NCBI GenBank assembly: GCA_041545745.1
Contig: CP168152.1
Location: forward strand, 2,230,001-2,294,000
Length of the DNA stretch: 64,000 nucleotides
DNA from: Stenotrophomonas indicatrix
GTDB lineage: Bacteria; Pseudomonadota; Gammaproteobacteria; Xanthomonadales; Xanthomonadaceae
Reading direction: 5' to 3'
In this document: positions 49,160 through 57,549 of the stretch, piece by piece
Layout: the number at the start of each line of letters is the position of its first letter
Numbering within the stretch: the first letter of the stretch is position 1
The notes under the pieces: model-generated
The model's input: the letters and a program-made list of their open reading frames with translations, nothing else
Databases searched by the model: none
What the model was told of the DNA's origin: nothing
Made by a program: the position numbers and the translations under genes

Positions 49160-49480
49160 CGACGAGCCCTCCAGCCTGGGGTACGACGGAAAGTAGCAGC
49201 GCTCATGACTCTCCCCTCTGACATACGATCGAATGGAGTACCGCCCCTTCTGGGGGCACGTACGGGCGACGCCCGTCTTCCACACCGAACATCGCAGTGC
49301 GCTTTGCACCCACTGCGACTCAAACTCGCTTTCAGACCTGCCGGAACAGCCGCGCGGTAAAGGGGGGGGCATCCGCTGGCCTTACACCGGCTCAGTGGTA
49401 GCGCTACCATCGCGTCACGGCGCAGACTACTCATCCGCAATCGCGCTTGTCATCATGCAGCGCAGCAAAGGAATCCAGCC
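49160..49480. promoter_or_regulatory. Divergent promoter region of TonB receptor and xylR
   Basis: 321 bp with no gene. It holds the xyl-box at 49396-49409, a possible short hairpin near 49243-49254 (CCCC-TTCT-GGGG) and a run of eight G at 49362-49369. The box is 72 bp before the regulator start and 237 bp before the receptor ATG, implying a long receptor leader. Confidence 0.7.
49396..49409. promoter_or_regulatory. XylR operator (xyl-box), perfect 14-bp palindrome
   Basis: TGGTAGCGCTACCA is its own reverse complement and equals the xyl-box motif described for the Xanthomonas xylan regulon. Confidence 0.93.
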
Positions 49481-50602
49481 TTGAAAAACGGCCATAAAGC
49501 GGTCCGTCGAAAAGCAAGCGCCATCACCATCGATGACGTCGCTGCCCATGCAGGTGTGTCCGCCATGACGGTGTCACGCGTCATCAACGGTCATGCCGGG
49601 GTACGCGAAGGCAACCGCGAACGCGTCCTGCGCAGCGTGCTGGCACTGGACTACCGGCCCAACCCCGCTGCCTCCGCCCTGGCCGCGGCGCAGCACACCT
49701 GCATCGCCCTGATCTACACCAACCCCAGCTCCAGCTACCTGCGCGAACTGCTGGTCGGCGCGCTGCGCGGTTCCACCCGGTCGGCGGCGCAGCTGGTCAT
49801 CGCTGCCTGGGATGAGCTGGGCACCCCGGCGCGTCGCGAGGCGGCACGGCAACTCGCCACCACCGTGGCAGGCGTGATTCTTCCGCCGCCGCTGTGTGAA
49901 TCGAAGGACATCGTCGAGGTATTCGTCAACGCGGGCATTCCCGTCGTCTCCATCGCGTCCAGCCGCTTCAGCGACAGGATCTCCTGCGTGCGCATCGACG
50001 ACCGCCAGGCCAGCCATGACATGGTGACGCACCTCATCGCCCACGGGCATACCCGCATCGGCTACATCAAGGGCGACCCGAACCAGACCGCCAGCGCGCA
50101 CCGCTGGCAGGGCTACCGGGATGCACTGGCCAACGCCGGCATCGGCTACGACGACGCGCTCGTGCAACCCGGCTGCTTCACCTACCGTTCCGGACTGGAG
50201 GCAGCCGAGCGGCTGCTGGCCCAGGTCCCGCCACCCAGTGCGATCTTCGCCAGCAACGATGACATGGCATCGGCGGTTGTTTCAGTGGCCCACCGTCGCG
50301 GCCTGCAGGTGCCAGGGGATCTTTCGGTGGTGGGCTTCGACGACACCTCCGCCGCAACAATGGTGTGGCCGGAACTGACCACCATCCATCAGCCGGTCGC
50401 AGAGATGGCGGACAACGCAATAGACATCCTGCTACGGGAAATGCGTCGCCCCGCTTCTTGCAGACGCGCCACCGTCAACCATGTGCTTGCACACCAGTTG
50501 ATCACGCGCGCCTCGGTATCGACACCGCAGTTGTCCTCTGGACTCCGGGCATCCCGGATCGCAACGCGGCAAGCCCCGGACATCGATGGACAAGGGGGCT
50601 GA
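49481..50602 (+). CDS. xylR: LacI-family xylan-regulon repressor XylR
   Basis: 373 aa from a TTG start with AGGA 8 bp upstream. Helix-turn-helix TIDDVAAHAGVSAMTVSRVI, hinge NPAASALAAA, then the sugar-binding core with FASNDDMASAVVSVAHRRG and VVGFDDTSAATMVWPELTTI. It is paralogous to the LacI gene at 34601. The perfect xyl-box upstream suggests autoregulation and control of the divergent TonB receptor and of xylB. The inducer is probably xylose or a xylo-oligomer. Confidence 0.9.
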   Translation: MKNGHKAVRRKASAITIDDVAAHAGVSAMTVSRVINGHAGVREGNRERVLRSVLALDYRPNPAASALAAAQHTCIALIYTNPSSSYLRELLVGALRGSTRSAAQLVIAAWDELGTPARREAARQLATTVAGVILPPPLCESKDIVEVFVNAGIPVVSIASSRFSDRISCVRIDDRQASHDMVTHLIAHGHTRIGYIKGDPNQTASAHRWQGYRDALANAGIGYDDALVQPGCFTYRSGLEAAERLLAQVPPPSAIFASNDDMASAVVSVAHRRGLQVPGDLSVVGFDDTSAATMVWPELTTIHQPVAEMADNAIDILLREMRRPASCRRATVNHVLAHQLITRASVSTPQLSSGLRASRIATRQAPDIDGQGG

Positions 50603-50627
50603 AGCACCCACTCCGGTCCCGGTCGGC

Positions 50628-51116
50628 CTACAGCCGACGCATCATCAGCTGGGCCGAGCCTGGGCACAGTCCACTGAACTGCGTCGACGCAGCGATGAAT
50701 CCAGGTGCTGCATCGCGCGCGACGCGCTCATAGCCAAGCTGCTCGAAGAACAGCGCTGCTGTGGTCGTGAGAAGGAACACGGTCCTGCCACCCGCCGCCT
50801 TGGCATGCTGCTCCAGTTCCACCACCAGTTGCCGCCCCAGGCCCCTGCCCTGCGACATCGACTGGATCGCCAACGAGCGCAGGAGCACGACGTCGCGGCT
50901 CGATTCATAGCCCACACAACCGAGCAGCTCTCCGTTCAACGACGCTGCCAGAAAGGTGATTGGCCTGCCTGCACGCAGATCCTCCGTAGGCAGGCCGCTG
51001 GCTTCCAGCAGGGCCAGCACGTCGGCAGACAACGCTGTCTCCATCACCCGCATGCGGCAGCGCCCTCTTCGTTCCGGTCCGGCGATCCGCAGCTCATCGT
51101 CATCTTTGCGCGGCAT
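50628..51116 (-). CDS. arsN2: GNAT acetyltransferase, ArsN2-like
   Basis: About 162 aa. ALLEASGLPTEDLRAG, VLLRSLAIQSMSQGRGLGRQ (acetyl-CoA loop), FLLTTTAALFFEQLGYERV and ARDAAPGFIAASTQFSGLCP match the ArsN2 group found in arsenic-resistance operons. No ars operon adjoins it; the ArsB-like gene is 30 kb away. The start is uncertain: ATG 51116 has GAGG close by, while 51191, 51131 and 51044 are alternatives. It converges on xylR. Confidence 0.82.
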   Translation of the reverse strand: MPRKDDDELRIAGPERRGRCRMRVMETALSADVLALLEASGLPTEDLRAGRPITFLAASLNGELLGCVGYESSRDVVLLRSLAIQSMSQGRGLGRQLVVELEQHAKAAGGRTVFLLTTTAALFFEQLGYERVARDAAPGFIAASTQFSGLCPGSAQLMMRRL

Positions 51117-51260
51117 GGGCCTCGCGCCCATTCTCTGGTCTTCGATAGCTTGGCTTGTACCAAACAACGTCAGCCAAGCCAACTGCCGCAACCGGGCACG
51201 TGCTGTTAACGCTCCCGCATTATGCTGAGCGCCTCATTGGACGTCCGCGAGGTGCACCCC

Positions 51261-51539
51261 TTGACCAAGCTGCATACCCTGATGATCGCCGGCTGCCTGT
51301 CTGCCTTCAGCCCATTGGCCTTGGCTGAAACCGTAAACCTGACCAACAGCGCCGAGGGTGCCAACCGCGAGGCCGGCATTGCTGCGGTCAAGAAGAAGTT
51401 GCAGGACGCCTGCACTGATCGCAAAGGCTCCCCCGACACGGCATCGTTCGAAGTGGTCTTTGAGAAGACCAGCAACAACCCGAACGTACCCAAGCCGTAC
51501 TACTTGGACGGCAAGATGCAGTGCGAGTTGCCCGGGTGA
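51261..51539 (+). CDS. Small exported hypothetical protein
   Basis: 92 aa from a TTG start with GAGG 8 bp upstream. The signal peptide is KLHTLMIAGCLSAFSPLALA, leaving a mature domain of about 68 residues with two Cys (QDACTDRKG and KMQCELPG) that may form a disulfide. No family is recognised. ATG 51222 would give a longer protein whose extra residues spoil the signal peptide. Confidence 0.6.
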   Translation: MTKLHTLMIAGCLSAFSPLALAETVNLTNSAEGANREAGIAAVKKKLQDACTDRKGSPDTASFEVVFEKTSNNPNVPKPYYLDGKMQCELPG

Positions 51540-51618
51540 GCGCGCGGTGTCATCGGCGGCCGTGCCGCCATTACCCCCGCGGCGGCTGCGTGCCGCCCGG
51601 GGGGCCGTGCCGGCATCC

Positions 51619-51966
51619 CTAACGACGCAAGGCGTCGATGATCACGCCGGTGGCGATCTCCACCAGCAGGTATTCCGTATCCGACTGCCGCACCCACCGC
51701 TGTCCGCGACCAGGGTCGCGCAGACGGTAATGCGCGTAGTCGTCCACCCAGTAGCGCCGGTCAACTTCGGCCCACGGCAGGCGGTCACCGCGGCGCCATG
51801 CCTTCTTCTGCCAGCCCGGCGGTGGTGCATCACGGTTGTGGGGGCCACCGGCATGCGGCGGCGGACCGTTGCCACGCGCATGGTGCGGCGGGTCGGCCCA
51901 GGCAGGGGCGGCGGCCAGGGTCACTGCGGCGCCAAGGGCAATGCCAAGCAGACATCCGGTTTTCAT
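51619..51966 (-). CDS. RcnB-family periplasmic protein
   Basis: 115 aa with signal peptide (AAAPAWADPP) and a His/Pro-rich segment (HHARGNGPPPHAGGPHNRD). The RcnB-like core is WRRGDRLPWAEVDRRYWVDD followed by YAHYRLRDP and ends in VEIATGVIIDALRR. In E. coli RcnB modulates Ni/Co efflux; here only family membership is supported. GGGAG lies 6 bp before ATG 51966. Confidence 0.85.
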   Translation of the reverse strand: MKTGCLLGIALGAAVTLAAAPAWADPPHHARGNGPPPHAGGPHNRDAPPPGWQKKAWRRGDRLPWAEVDRRYWVDDYAHYRLRDPGRGQRWVRQSDTEYLLVEIATGVIIDALRR

Positions 51967-52137
51967 TGGGGGCTCCCGGTGCGGCCGCGGTATGCGGCGC
52001 TGTGGTTCGGAATATAGAGCAGCGTCCGTGAACGAATCCATGCGTCGGGCCGGGGCCGCCGGAGCGTGCGCCTGCCCCGCTCCGCAGCCCGGTGCAGTCC
52101 CGCAATCAGGTACATCCGGACTGTGTATCCTCGGCCC

Positions 52138-53376
52138 GTGACCGGATCGCCGCCCCTGCCCGAACGAGATGCCACTGACGCGCTGGAGGTCCGCGGCAGC
52201 GCCACGGAGGTGTTTTCTGTTTTCCTCTGGTTGGGGCTGACATCCTTTGGTGGCCCCATCGCCCATCTGGGCTATTTCCACCGCGAATTCGTGCAGCGCC
52301 GACGCTGGCTGGATGACGCCCGCTTCGCTCAGTTGATGGCGGTCTGCCAGTTTCTGCCCGGACCGGCGAGCAGCCAGATGGGCTTTGCCATTGGTCTGTT
52401 TCGCTGCGGCTGGCGGGGCGCGTTGGCGGCATTCGTTGCATTCACACTCCCCTCTGCACTGTTGATGCTTGGCTTTGCCGTAGCAGCCTCGCGACTGGAT
52501 CAAGGTGTTTACCCGGCGGTCGTCCACGGTTTGAAGCTGGTGGCGGTGGCCGTGGTCGCTCACGGCCTGGTGGGCATGGCGCGGCAACTGGTGCCCGATA
52601 TGCGGCATGCGTTGATTGCCTGCACTGCGCTGGCAGTGACGCTGTTGGCAGGCAATCGGTGGGCATCGCTGATCGCGGTGGGGCTGGGCGGGCTGCTCGG
52701 TGCGGGGCTGTGCATCCGCGTGAAAGCACGCGTTGCTGCGGTGTTTCCGGTCCGCTACGGTGTTCGTGGTGCCGCCATCAGCCTGGTGCTCTTTGTGGTC
52801 GGGTTGGCGGCCTCCTTGATGCTGCCCTCCTCTGCCGCACCGACGGCACCTGGCGTTGCGGGCGCGTTCTATCAGGCCGGGGCTCTGGTCTTCGGCGGAG
52901 GCCACGTCGTACTGCCACTGCTGCAGCATGCGGTGGTCGACAGCGGCTGGGTCAGTCCGGACACGTTCCTTGCCGGCTACGGTGCCGCCCAGGCGATGCC
53001 TGGCCCGATGTTTTCACTGGCCGCGTTCCTTGGGGCAGAGACGCCGTCGGGCCTGCCGGTGGTGGCCGGTGCAGCAGTTGCGCTGCTGGCCATCTTCCTG
53101 CCGGGATTCCTGGTGCTGCTGTCTGTACTGCCGGTCTGGAACCGGCTGGTACGACGACCGTGGGCTGCCAGGATGGTGGCTGGGGCCGGCGCGGCCGTCG
53201 TCGGACTGCTGGCTGCCGCGTTCCATGACCCGGTGTGGACGGAAGGCGTGCGCGCACCGATCGATCTTGCGATCGCTGCCGTGGGCTTTGGCCTGTTGAC
53301 CGTCGCGCGGATATCGACCGTATGGGTTGTGTTGTGGTGCGTCGTCGCTGCGCTGATAGTTCAGATGCTGACGTAG
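52138..53376 (+). CDS. chrA: Chromate transporter family protein (ChrA)
   Basis: About 412 aa bidomain CHR-family permease. Each half carries the family motifs: FLWLGLTSFGGPIAHLGYF with QFLPGPASSQMGF, and AGALVFGGGHVVLPLLQHAV with GYGAAQAMPGPMFSLAAF. It is predicted to export chromate, probably in exchange or with protons. GTG 52138 is the closest start but has no Shine-Dalgarno; GTG 52123 or ATG 52066 are alternatives. Confidence 0.9.
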   Translation: MTGSPPLPERDATDALEVRGSATEVFSVFLWLGLTSFGGPIAHLGYFHREFVQRRRWLDDARFAQLMAVCQFLPGPASSQMGFAIGLFRCGWRGALAAFVAFTLPSALLMLGFAVAASRLDQGVYPAVVHGLKLVAVAVVAHGLVGMARQLVPDMRHALIACTALAVTLLAGNRWASLIAVGLGGLLGAGLCIRVKARVAAVFPVRYGVRGAAISLVLFVVGLAASLMLPSSAAPTAPGVAGAFYQAGALVFGGGHVVLPLLQHAVVDSGWVSPDTFLAGYGAAQAMPGPMFSLAAFLGAETPSGLPVVAGAAVALLAIFLPGFLVLLSVLPVWNRLVRRPWAARMVAGAGAAVVGLLAAAFHDPVWTEGVRAPIDLAIAAVGFGLLTVARISTVWVVLWCVVAALIVQMLT

Positions 53377-53470
53377 CCGACGATGACTCCGCCGGGCGGG
53401 GGCCGCACAGAGCCACCGCCACGCCTGAACAGATTTCCTCCGGCCCATGCACCGTGGGACGTGCGCGCTC

Positions 53471-54433
53471 CTACCCCCGAACCTGGGTAGGGCTCAGGCC
53501 CAATCGCCTGCGCAGCAGTCGCCTCAGTGTTGCAGAATCGCCCAGCCCCACCTGCGCAGTCACTTCTTCCACCGAAAGCCTGCCGCTTTCCAACAGTAGC
53601 CGTGCACGGTTCAAGCGCACCGACTGGATCAGCTGCTGCGGCCCGTAGCCAAGCACCTTGTTCAGTTGGCGGTTGAGGGTGCGTGTGGACATGTTGGCGC
53701 GGGCTGCAAGCATGCCCACTGTGACGGGTTCCGGCAGGACCTCTGCAATGTGGGCGGTCAACAGCGCTATCAGGCTGTTCTCGGGCACCATCATCGCCGG
53801 CGACATGTACAGCGACTGCAGGCGTCGCTGCTCGACCAGCAAAGCCTGGCCCAGCATCGCAGTGAGCCGCTCGCCGAAGCGCTGACGCAGCACGTAAAGC
53901 ACCAGGTCCATGTGTGCCATCGCCGCGCCGGCGGTGATCAACGGGCCATCCGCATGCACCATGCGATCGGGTTCCACACGGGTAGCGGGCGCCACGCGCC
54001 GCAGCGCAGATGCCAACCACCACGTTGTGGTCACGCAGCGTCCCTCGAGCAGTCCGGCGGCGTTGAGCAGAAACACGGAAGAACATGATCCTGCAATCGT
54101 GCCGCCCGCCCTGGCGTGGCGACGCAGCGCAGCCAGCAAAGGCGGAATGTCCGGCTGGCTCAGGCGAACGTCGAGCTGACCGGCGTCATCTATGTCCAGG
54201 CCCGGCAGGATCCAGCATTCGTGCGCAGAGGAGCGCACAGGCAACGTGTCGGCCTGCAGTTGCAGGCCATTGCCAAGCGGAATGCTTCCTGGCGTCACCG
54301 CGCATACCCGCCAACGCGGCGGTGCAACCCCGACCCGGCACGCCAGCTTGGCCGCAGTGGTCAGAAGATCGAGGGTGAGGGTAACGCTGGAGGCAAAGGG
54401 GGCCTGCGGCACCACCAGGACGAAATCATGCAT
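53471..54433 (-). CDS. GlxA-type AraC-family transcriptional regulator
   Basis: About 320 aa. An N-terminal DJ-1/PfpI-like domain (FVLVVPQAPFASSVTLTLDL, AGGTIAGSCSSVFLLNAAGL) is followed by a C-terminal AraC helix-turn-helix pair (LAARANMSTRTLNRQLNKVL, VEEVTAQVGLGDSATLRRLL). ATG 54433 begins directly at the domain; ATG 54469 is possible. It is divergent from the tautomerase-like gene with 94 bp between them, so that gene is the likely target. Confidence 0.88.
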   Translation of the reverse strand: MHDFVLVVPQAPFASSVTLTLDLLTTAAKLACRVGVAPPRWRVCAVTPGSIPLGNGLQLQADTLPVRSSAHECWILPGLDIDDAGQLDVRLSQPDIPPLLAALRRHARAGGTIAGSCSSVFLLNAAGLLEGRCVTTTWWLASALRRVAPATRVEPDRMVHADGPLITAGAAMAHMDLVLYVLRQRFGERLTAMLGQALLVEQRRLQSLYMSPAMMVPENSLIALLTAHIAEVLPEPVTVGMLAARANMSTRTLNRQLNKVLGYGPQQLIQSVRLNRARLLLESGRLSVEEVTAQVGLGDSATLRRLLRRRLGLSPTQVRG

Positions 54434-54527
54434 TGGCCGATTGTGCGTGATTATTGGCAAATCGGCCACTTCAGGTCCGCACCGTCGCGCGGTTGAATGG
54501 GTGCTCCCTCACCGACGAGCGCTATCC

Positions 54528-54983
54528 ATGCCCACCATCCTCATCAAGACACCCGCCGAAGCACTGTCTGCCCTTCAGCGTGAGCGGATGATTGCCGCCG
54601 TGAACGCTGCTGCAACTGAATGCAGCGGCCTGGGGCCTGATCCTCGCCAACGCAGCCTGTGCTGGGTGATTGCCGAGGAGATACCGGCCGGCTACTGGCG
54701 CTGTGGTGGCAGTACCGATTTCCTCCACTTCATTCCGTGCCTGGTCCACGTCCTCGCACCTGCCGGCGTACTCGACGAACAGCACCGATCCCGTTACGCG
54801 GCGGTTGTGCACCAGGCTATTCTGGAATCGCTGGCCTTGCCGGATACGCAGCGGCTGGCCGCTTCGATCATGGTGAGCGATGTCAGCGACGGCACGTGGG
54901 GGCCCAATGGCCAGCTGTGGACACTGCCGCAGTTCGTGGAGGCCGCTGGGTATTCCCATCTGCGAGCGCCTGTGAACCGCTGA
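54528..54983 (+). CDS. Tautomerase-like protein
   Basis: 151 aa. After Met removal it begins PTILIKTPAEALSALQRERM, with the N-terminal Pro and beta-alpha pattern of the 4-oxalocrotonate tautomerase superfamily. A C-terminal half repeats the size of one unit (AASIMVSDVSDGTWGPNGQL), as in tandem-fused tautomerases. The substrate is unknown. Confidence 0.68.
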   Translation: MPTILIKTPAEALSALQRERMIAAVNAAATECSGLGPDPRQRSLCWVIAEEIPAGYWRCGGSTDFLHFIPCLVHVLAPAGVLDEQHRSRYAAVVHQAILESLALPDTQRLAASIMVSDVSDGTWGPNGQLWTLPQFVEAAGYSHLRAPVNR

Positions 54984-55067
54984 CGCCGAACGCGCATCGC
55001 TCGGGCGTCCGGACCCGCGGTGCGCGTCCGGAGGGCCCCTGTCAGCCGGCTGCCTCAGTGATCATCT

Positions 55068-55607
55068 TCAATCACCCTCTGGTCGCCCGCAGTAGCGGGC
55101 GAACTCCTGAAGAAAGGCCTCAGCCGGCCTGCGATTGACCGGTTGCCTCACGGCAGCTGCAACGGCCTCCGGCTCCATCTTCATGAAAGGGAAGCGCAGG
55201 AGTAGTTCTTCGTTGAAGCGGGAACTGATTGTCGACAGCACAAGCCGGAGAGAGGCGAGCATGTCATCGCCGCGATGCGACGCGTGCACCAGGGCGATGG
55301 GCTTTGCAATCACAAGATCACCCGAAACGAGCCAATCCATGGCGTTCTTCAAGCCGCCTGGAATGCCTCTTGCGTACTCGGGGCTTGAAATCAGAATGCC
55401 ATCGCTGGCTTCAATACAGCGTTTGAGGTGCACAACGCTGTCAGGCAAGGGCAGATCTTCAAGATCGGGAGAGAAAACGGGCAGTCCGCTGAGGTCGGCG
55501 TAGGTGCTCAGCGCGATATCCGGCGGCGATATTTCTTCCAGCGCCCTCAGCAATGCGGTGTTGGTTGACAGCCGGCGCGCGCTACCGGATATGGCAAGAA
55601 TCTTCAT
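55068..55607 (-). CDS. NADPH-dependent FMN reductase
   Basis: 179 aa flavodoxin-like fold. The FMN phosphate loop is AISGSARRLSTNTAL, the isoalloxazine-contacting motif SSPEYARGIPGGLKNAMDWL. It reduces FMN, quinones or azo compounds with NAD(P)H. ATG 55607 overlaps the stop of the TetR gene (ATGA), making it the last gene of the RND operon. Confidence 0.9.
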   Translation of the reverse strand: MKILAISGSARRLSTNTALLRALEEISPPDIALSTYADLSGLPVFSPDLEDLPLPDSVVHLKRCIEASDGILISSPEYARGIPGGLKNAMDWLVSGDLVIAKPIALVHASHRGDDMLASLRLVLSTISSRFNEELLLRFPFMKMEPEAVAAAVRQPVNRRPAEAFLQEFARYCGRPEGD

Positions 55608-56239
55608 CCCGGCACGCTATCACAGGCATCCGGGCACAGCATCCCATAGGCACGCATGAACAGCGCGACCGTTGCATCACTTCCGGACACCGGCATCGCC
55701 CCATGAGGCAAGCCATGTTCTGTGAGAACGAGCCTGAGGAACTTTTCACCGTCACCGGGGTGGCTCGAACGGACTGAAGCGTTCGCCATCGCCTGTGTCG
55801 CAAGAGCGAGATACGGCTCCAGCACCGTGCTCCAGTGTCCCATGTAGACGTCACGGGCATGATCGGAACGCGACAGTGCCCGGCAGAAGGCCTGGCATGC
55901 AGGATCCGCTGCCAATCGTCCGATGCCATCGGCGATGCGCATCAGCGCATCGCCAAGAACCAATGCTTCGTGCGCGTCGAGCCGGGCATCCGGTATCGAC
56001 GCCAGATGGCCGTCCATGACCGCCTTGTAGAGCTGCGCCTTGTCACGATAGTGCGCATAGACCGTGACCTTGGTAACGCCACAGACCTCGGCGATGCGCT
56101 TCATCGTTGCGTTCTCAAACCCCTCCTCCGCAAACACGGTTCCGGCTGCATCCAGTATCCAACGTCGGCTCAACGCCCGTGCACCTTCCCAGCGCAAGGC
56201 GGTTCTGCTCCGGAAGCCGCTGGGGGCAGCCATGCTCAC
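55604..56239 (-). CDS. TetR-family regulator within the RND operon
   Basis: 211 aa. N-terminal helix-turn-helix AAGTVFAEEGFENATMKRIA followed by EVCGVTKVTVYAHY. The C-terminal half resembles the AefR-like TetR type. ATG 56239 overlaps the ketoacyl-synthase stop (ATGA) and its own stop overlaps the FMN-reductase start, so it is translated as part of the operon. Confidence 0.9.
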   Translation of the reverse strand: MSMAAPSGFRSRTALRWEGARALSRRWILDAAGTVFAEEGFENATMKRIAEVCGVTKVTVYAHYRDKAQLYKAVMDGHLASIPDARLDAHEALVLGDALMRIADGIGRLAADPACQAFCRALSRSDHARDVYMGHWSTVLEPYLALATQAMANASVRSSHPGDGEKFLRLVLTEHGLPHGAMPVSGSDATVALFMRAYGMLCPDACDSVPG

Positions 56240-57513
56240 ATGCGCCTGAACAATGCACTGGCATTCACGCCGCCAAAGCCAAATCCATTGGTCAACGCGA
56301 ATTCGAAATCTGCCTTGCGCGGCGTGCCGGCGACGATCGAAAGCCCTTCTGCCAATGGATCCGGGCGGCCGAGGTTGAGCGTCGCTGGCGCGACCTGATC
56401 GCGCAAAGCAAGCACGGTAAAGATGGCTTCGATGCCGCCAGCTGCCCCAAGCAGGTGCCCGGTGCTGGACTTGGTGGCAGAGATCAGAAGATCTGGACGG
56501 GCACCGAACAAGGCACGCATGGCCGCCAGCTCTGCCCGATCTCCCACTTGGGTCGAGGTTGCGTGCGCATTGATGTGATCGACCTGCTCAGCGGAAATGC
56601 CCGCCTGCGCCAGCGCTATCTCCATCGCCCTGCGTGCTCCACTGCCGTCGTCGGGTCCCGCGGTCAAATGATAGGCATCCGAGGTGGTGCCGTAGCCAAC
56701 CAGCTCGGCCAACGGGGTGGCACCACGCGAAAGCGCGTGATCGAGGCGCTCGATCACCAACAGCCCTGCCCCTTCGGACATGACGAAGCCGTCGCGCTGC
56801 TCATCAAAGGGGCGGGACGATGCCTGTGGCGTGTCGTTGAACGAGGTGCTCAGTGCCTTGGCAGCGGCGAAGCCGCCGAGGCTGACCCGGTGCATCGCTG
56901 CCTCTGCACCACCACACAATGCAATGTCCGCCTCACCGGATCGAATGAGGCGCGCCGCATCGCCGATCGCTTGGACACCCGCTGCGCAGGCGGTGACGGG
57001 CGCGCCCTGGGGTCCCTTGAATCCGTAGCGGATGGACGCCTGCCCCGCCGCCATGTTGGCCAGGAAAGTAGGCGCAGTGAAAGGCGACAACCGGCCAGGC
57101 CCACGGCTTTCGGTGGTGTGCACCGCATTGACGATGGATCCAAACCCACCGATCCCCGTTGCAATCACGGTCGCCGTTCGCAGCAGGCTACGCTCATCGG
57201 CCTCACGCCACCCGGCCTGCGCAAGCGCTTCGTGGGCGGCGACCAGCGCAAACTCGACAAACCGGTCCATCTTCTTCAGATCTTTCGGCGCGATGACGTC
57301 GCTGGAATCGAAGCCCGCCTCAGGATCCTGCACCCGGTCGGGCACGCGGCCACCTACGTTGCACCCCGTTCCGGCAGAAAGCGCCTCGCCCAACGGGCCG
57401 ATCCCGGAACGTCCCGCCAGCAGGCGGGACCACACCGTTTCCACGCCGCACCCCAGCGGGCTCACCACGCCCATTCCGGTCACTACGATGCGATCTTTGT
57501 CGGCAATGCTCAT
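56236..57513 (-). CDS. Beta-ketoacyl-ACP synthase, FabF-like
   Basis: 425 aa thiolase-fold enzyme. Cys176 (VTACAAGVQ), His317 (NAHATSTQ), Lys348 and His353 (TKSSTGHLLGAAGG) form the expected KAS-II active site. It condenses malonyl-ACP with an acyl chain. No other fatty-acid gene is adjacent; it lies between an RND pump and a TetR gene, so it is probably not the housekeeping fabF but makes or modifies a specialised acyl product. It follows the pump after 36 bp. Confidence 0.93.
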   Translation of the reverse strand: MSIADKDRIVVTGMGVVSPLGCGVETVWSRLLAGRSGIGPLGEALSAGTGCNVGGRVPDRVQDPEAGFDSSDVIAPKDLKKMDRFVEFALVAAHEALAQAGWREADERSLLRTATVIATGIGGFGSIVNAVHTTESRGPGRLSPFTAPTFLANMAAGQASIRYGFKGPQGAPVTACAAGVQAIGDAARLIRSGEADIALCGGAEAAMHRVSLGGFAAAKALSTSFNDTPQASSRPFDEQRDGFVMSEGAGLLVIERLDHALSRGATPLAELVGYGTTSDAYHLTAGPDDGSGARRAMEIALAQAGISAEQVDHINAHATSTQVGDRAELAAMRALFGARPDLLISATKSSTGHLLGAAGGIEAIFTVLALRDQVAPATLNLGRPDPLAEGLSIVAGTPRKADFEFALTNGFGFGGVNASALFRRM

Positions 57514-57549
57514 GACTCACTTCCCATGTAAAAGAGATCCAGGCCACTT

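Noticed and set aside
49362..49369. Run of eight G as a phase-variable tract
   Set aside because: It is intergenic and not placed between promoter elements I can identify; a single window cannot show length variation.
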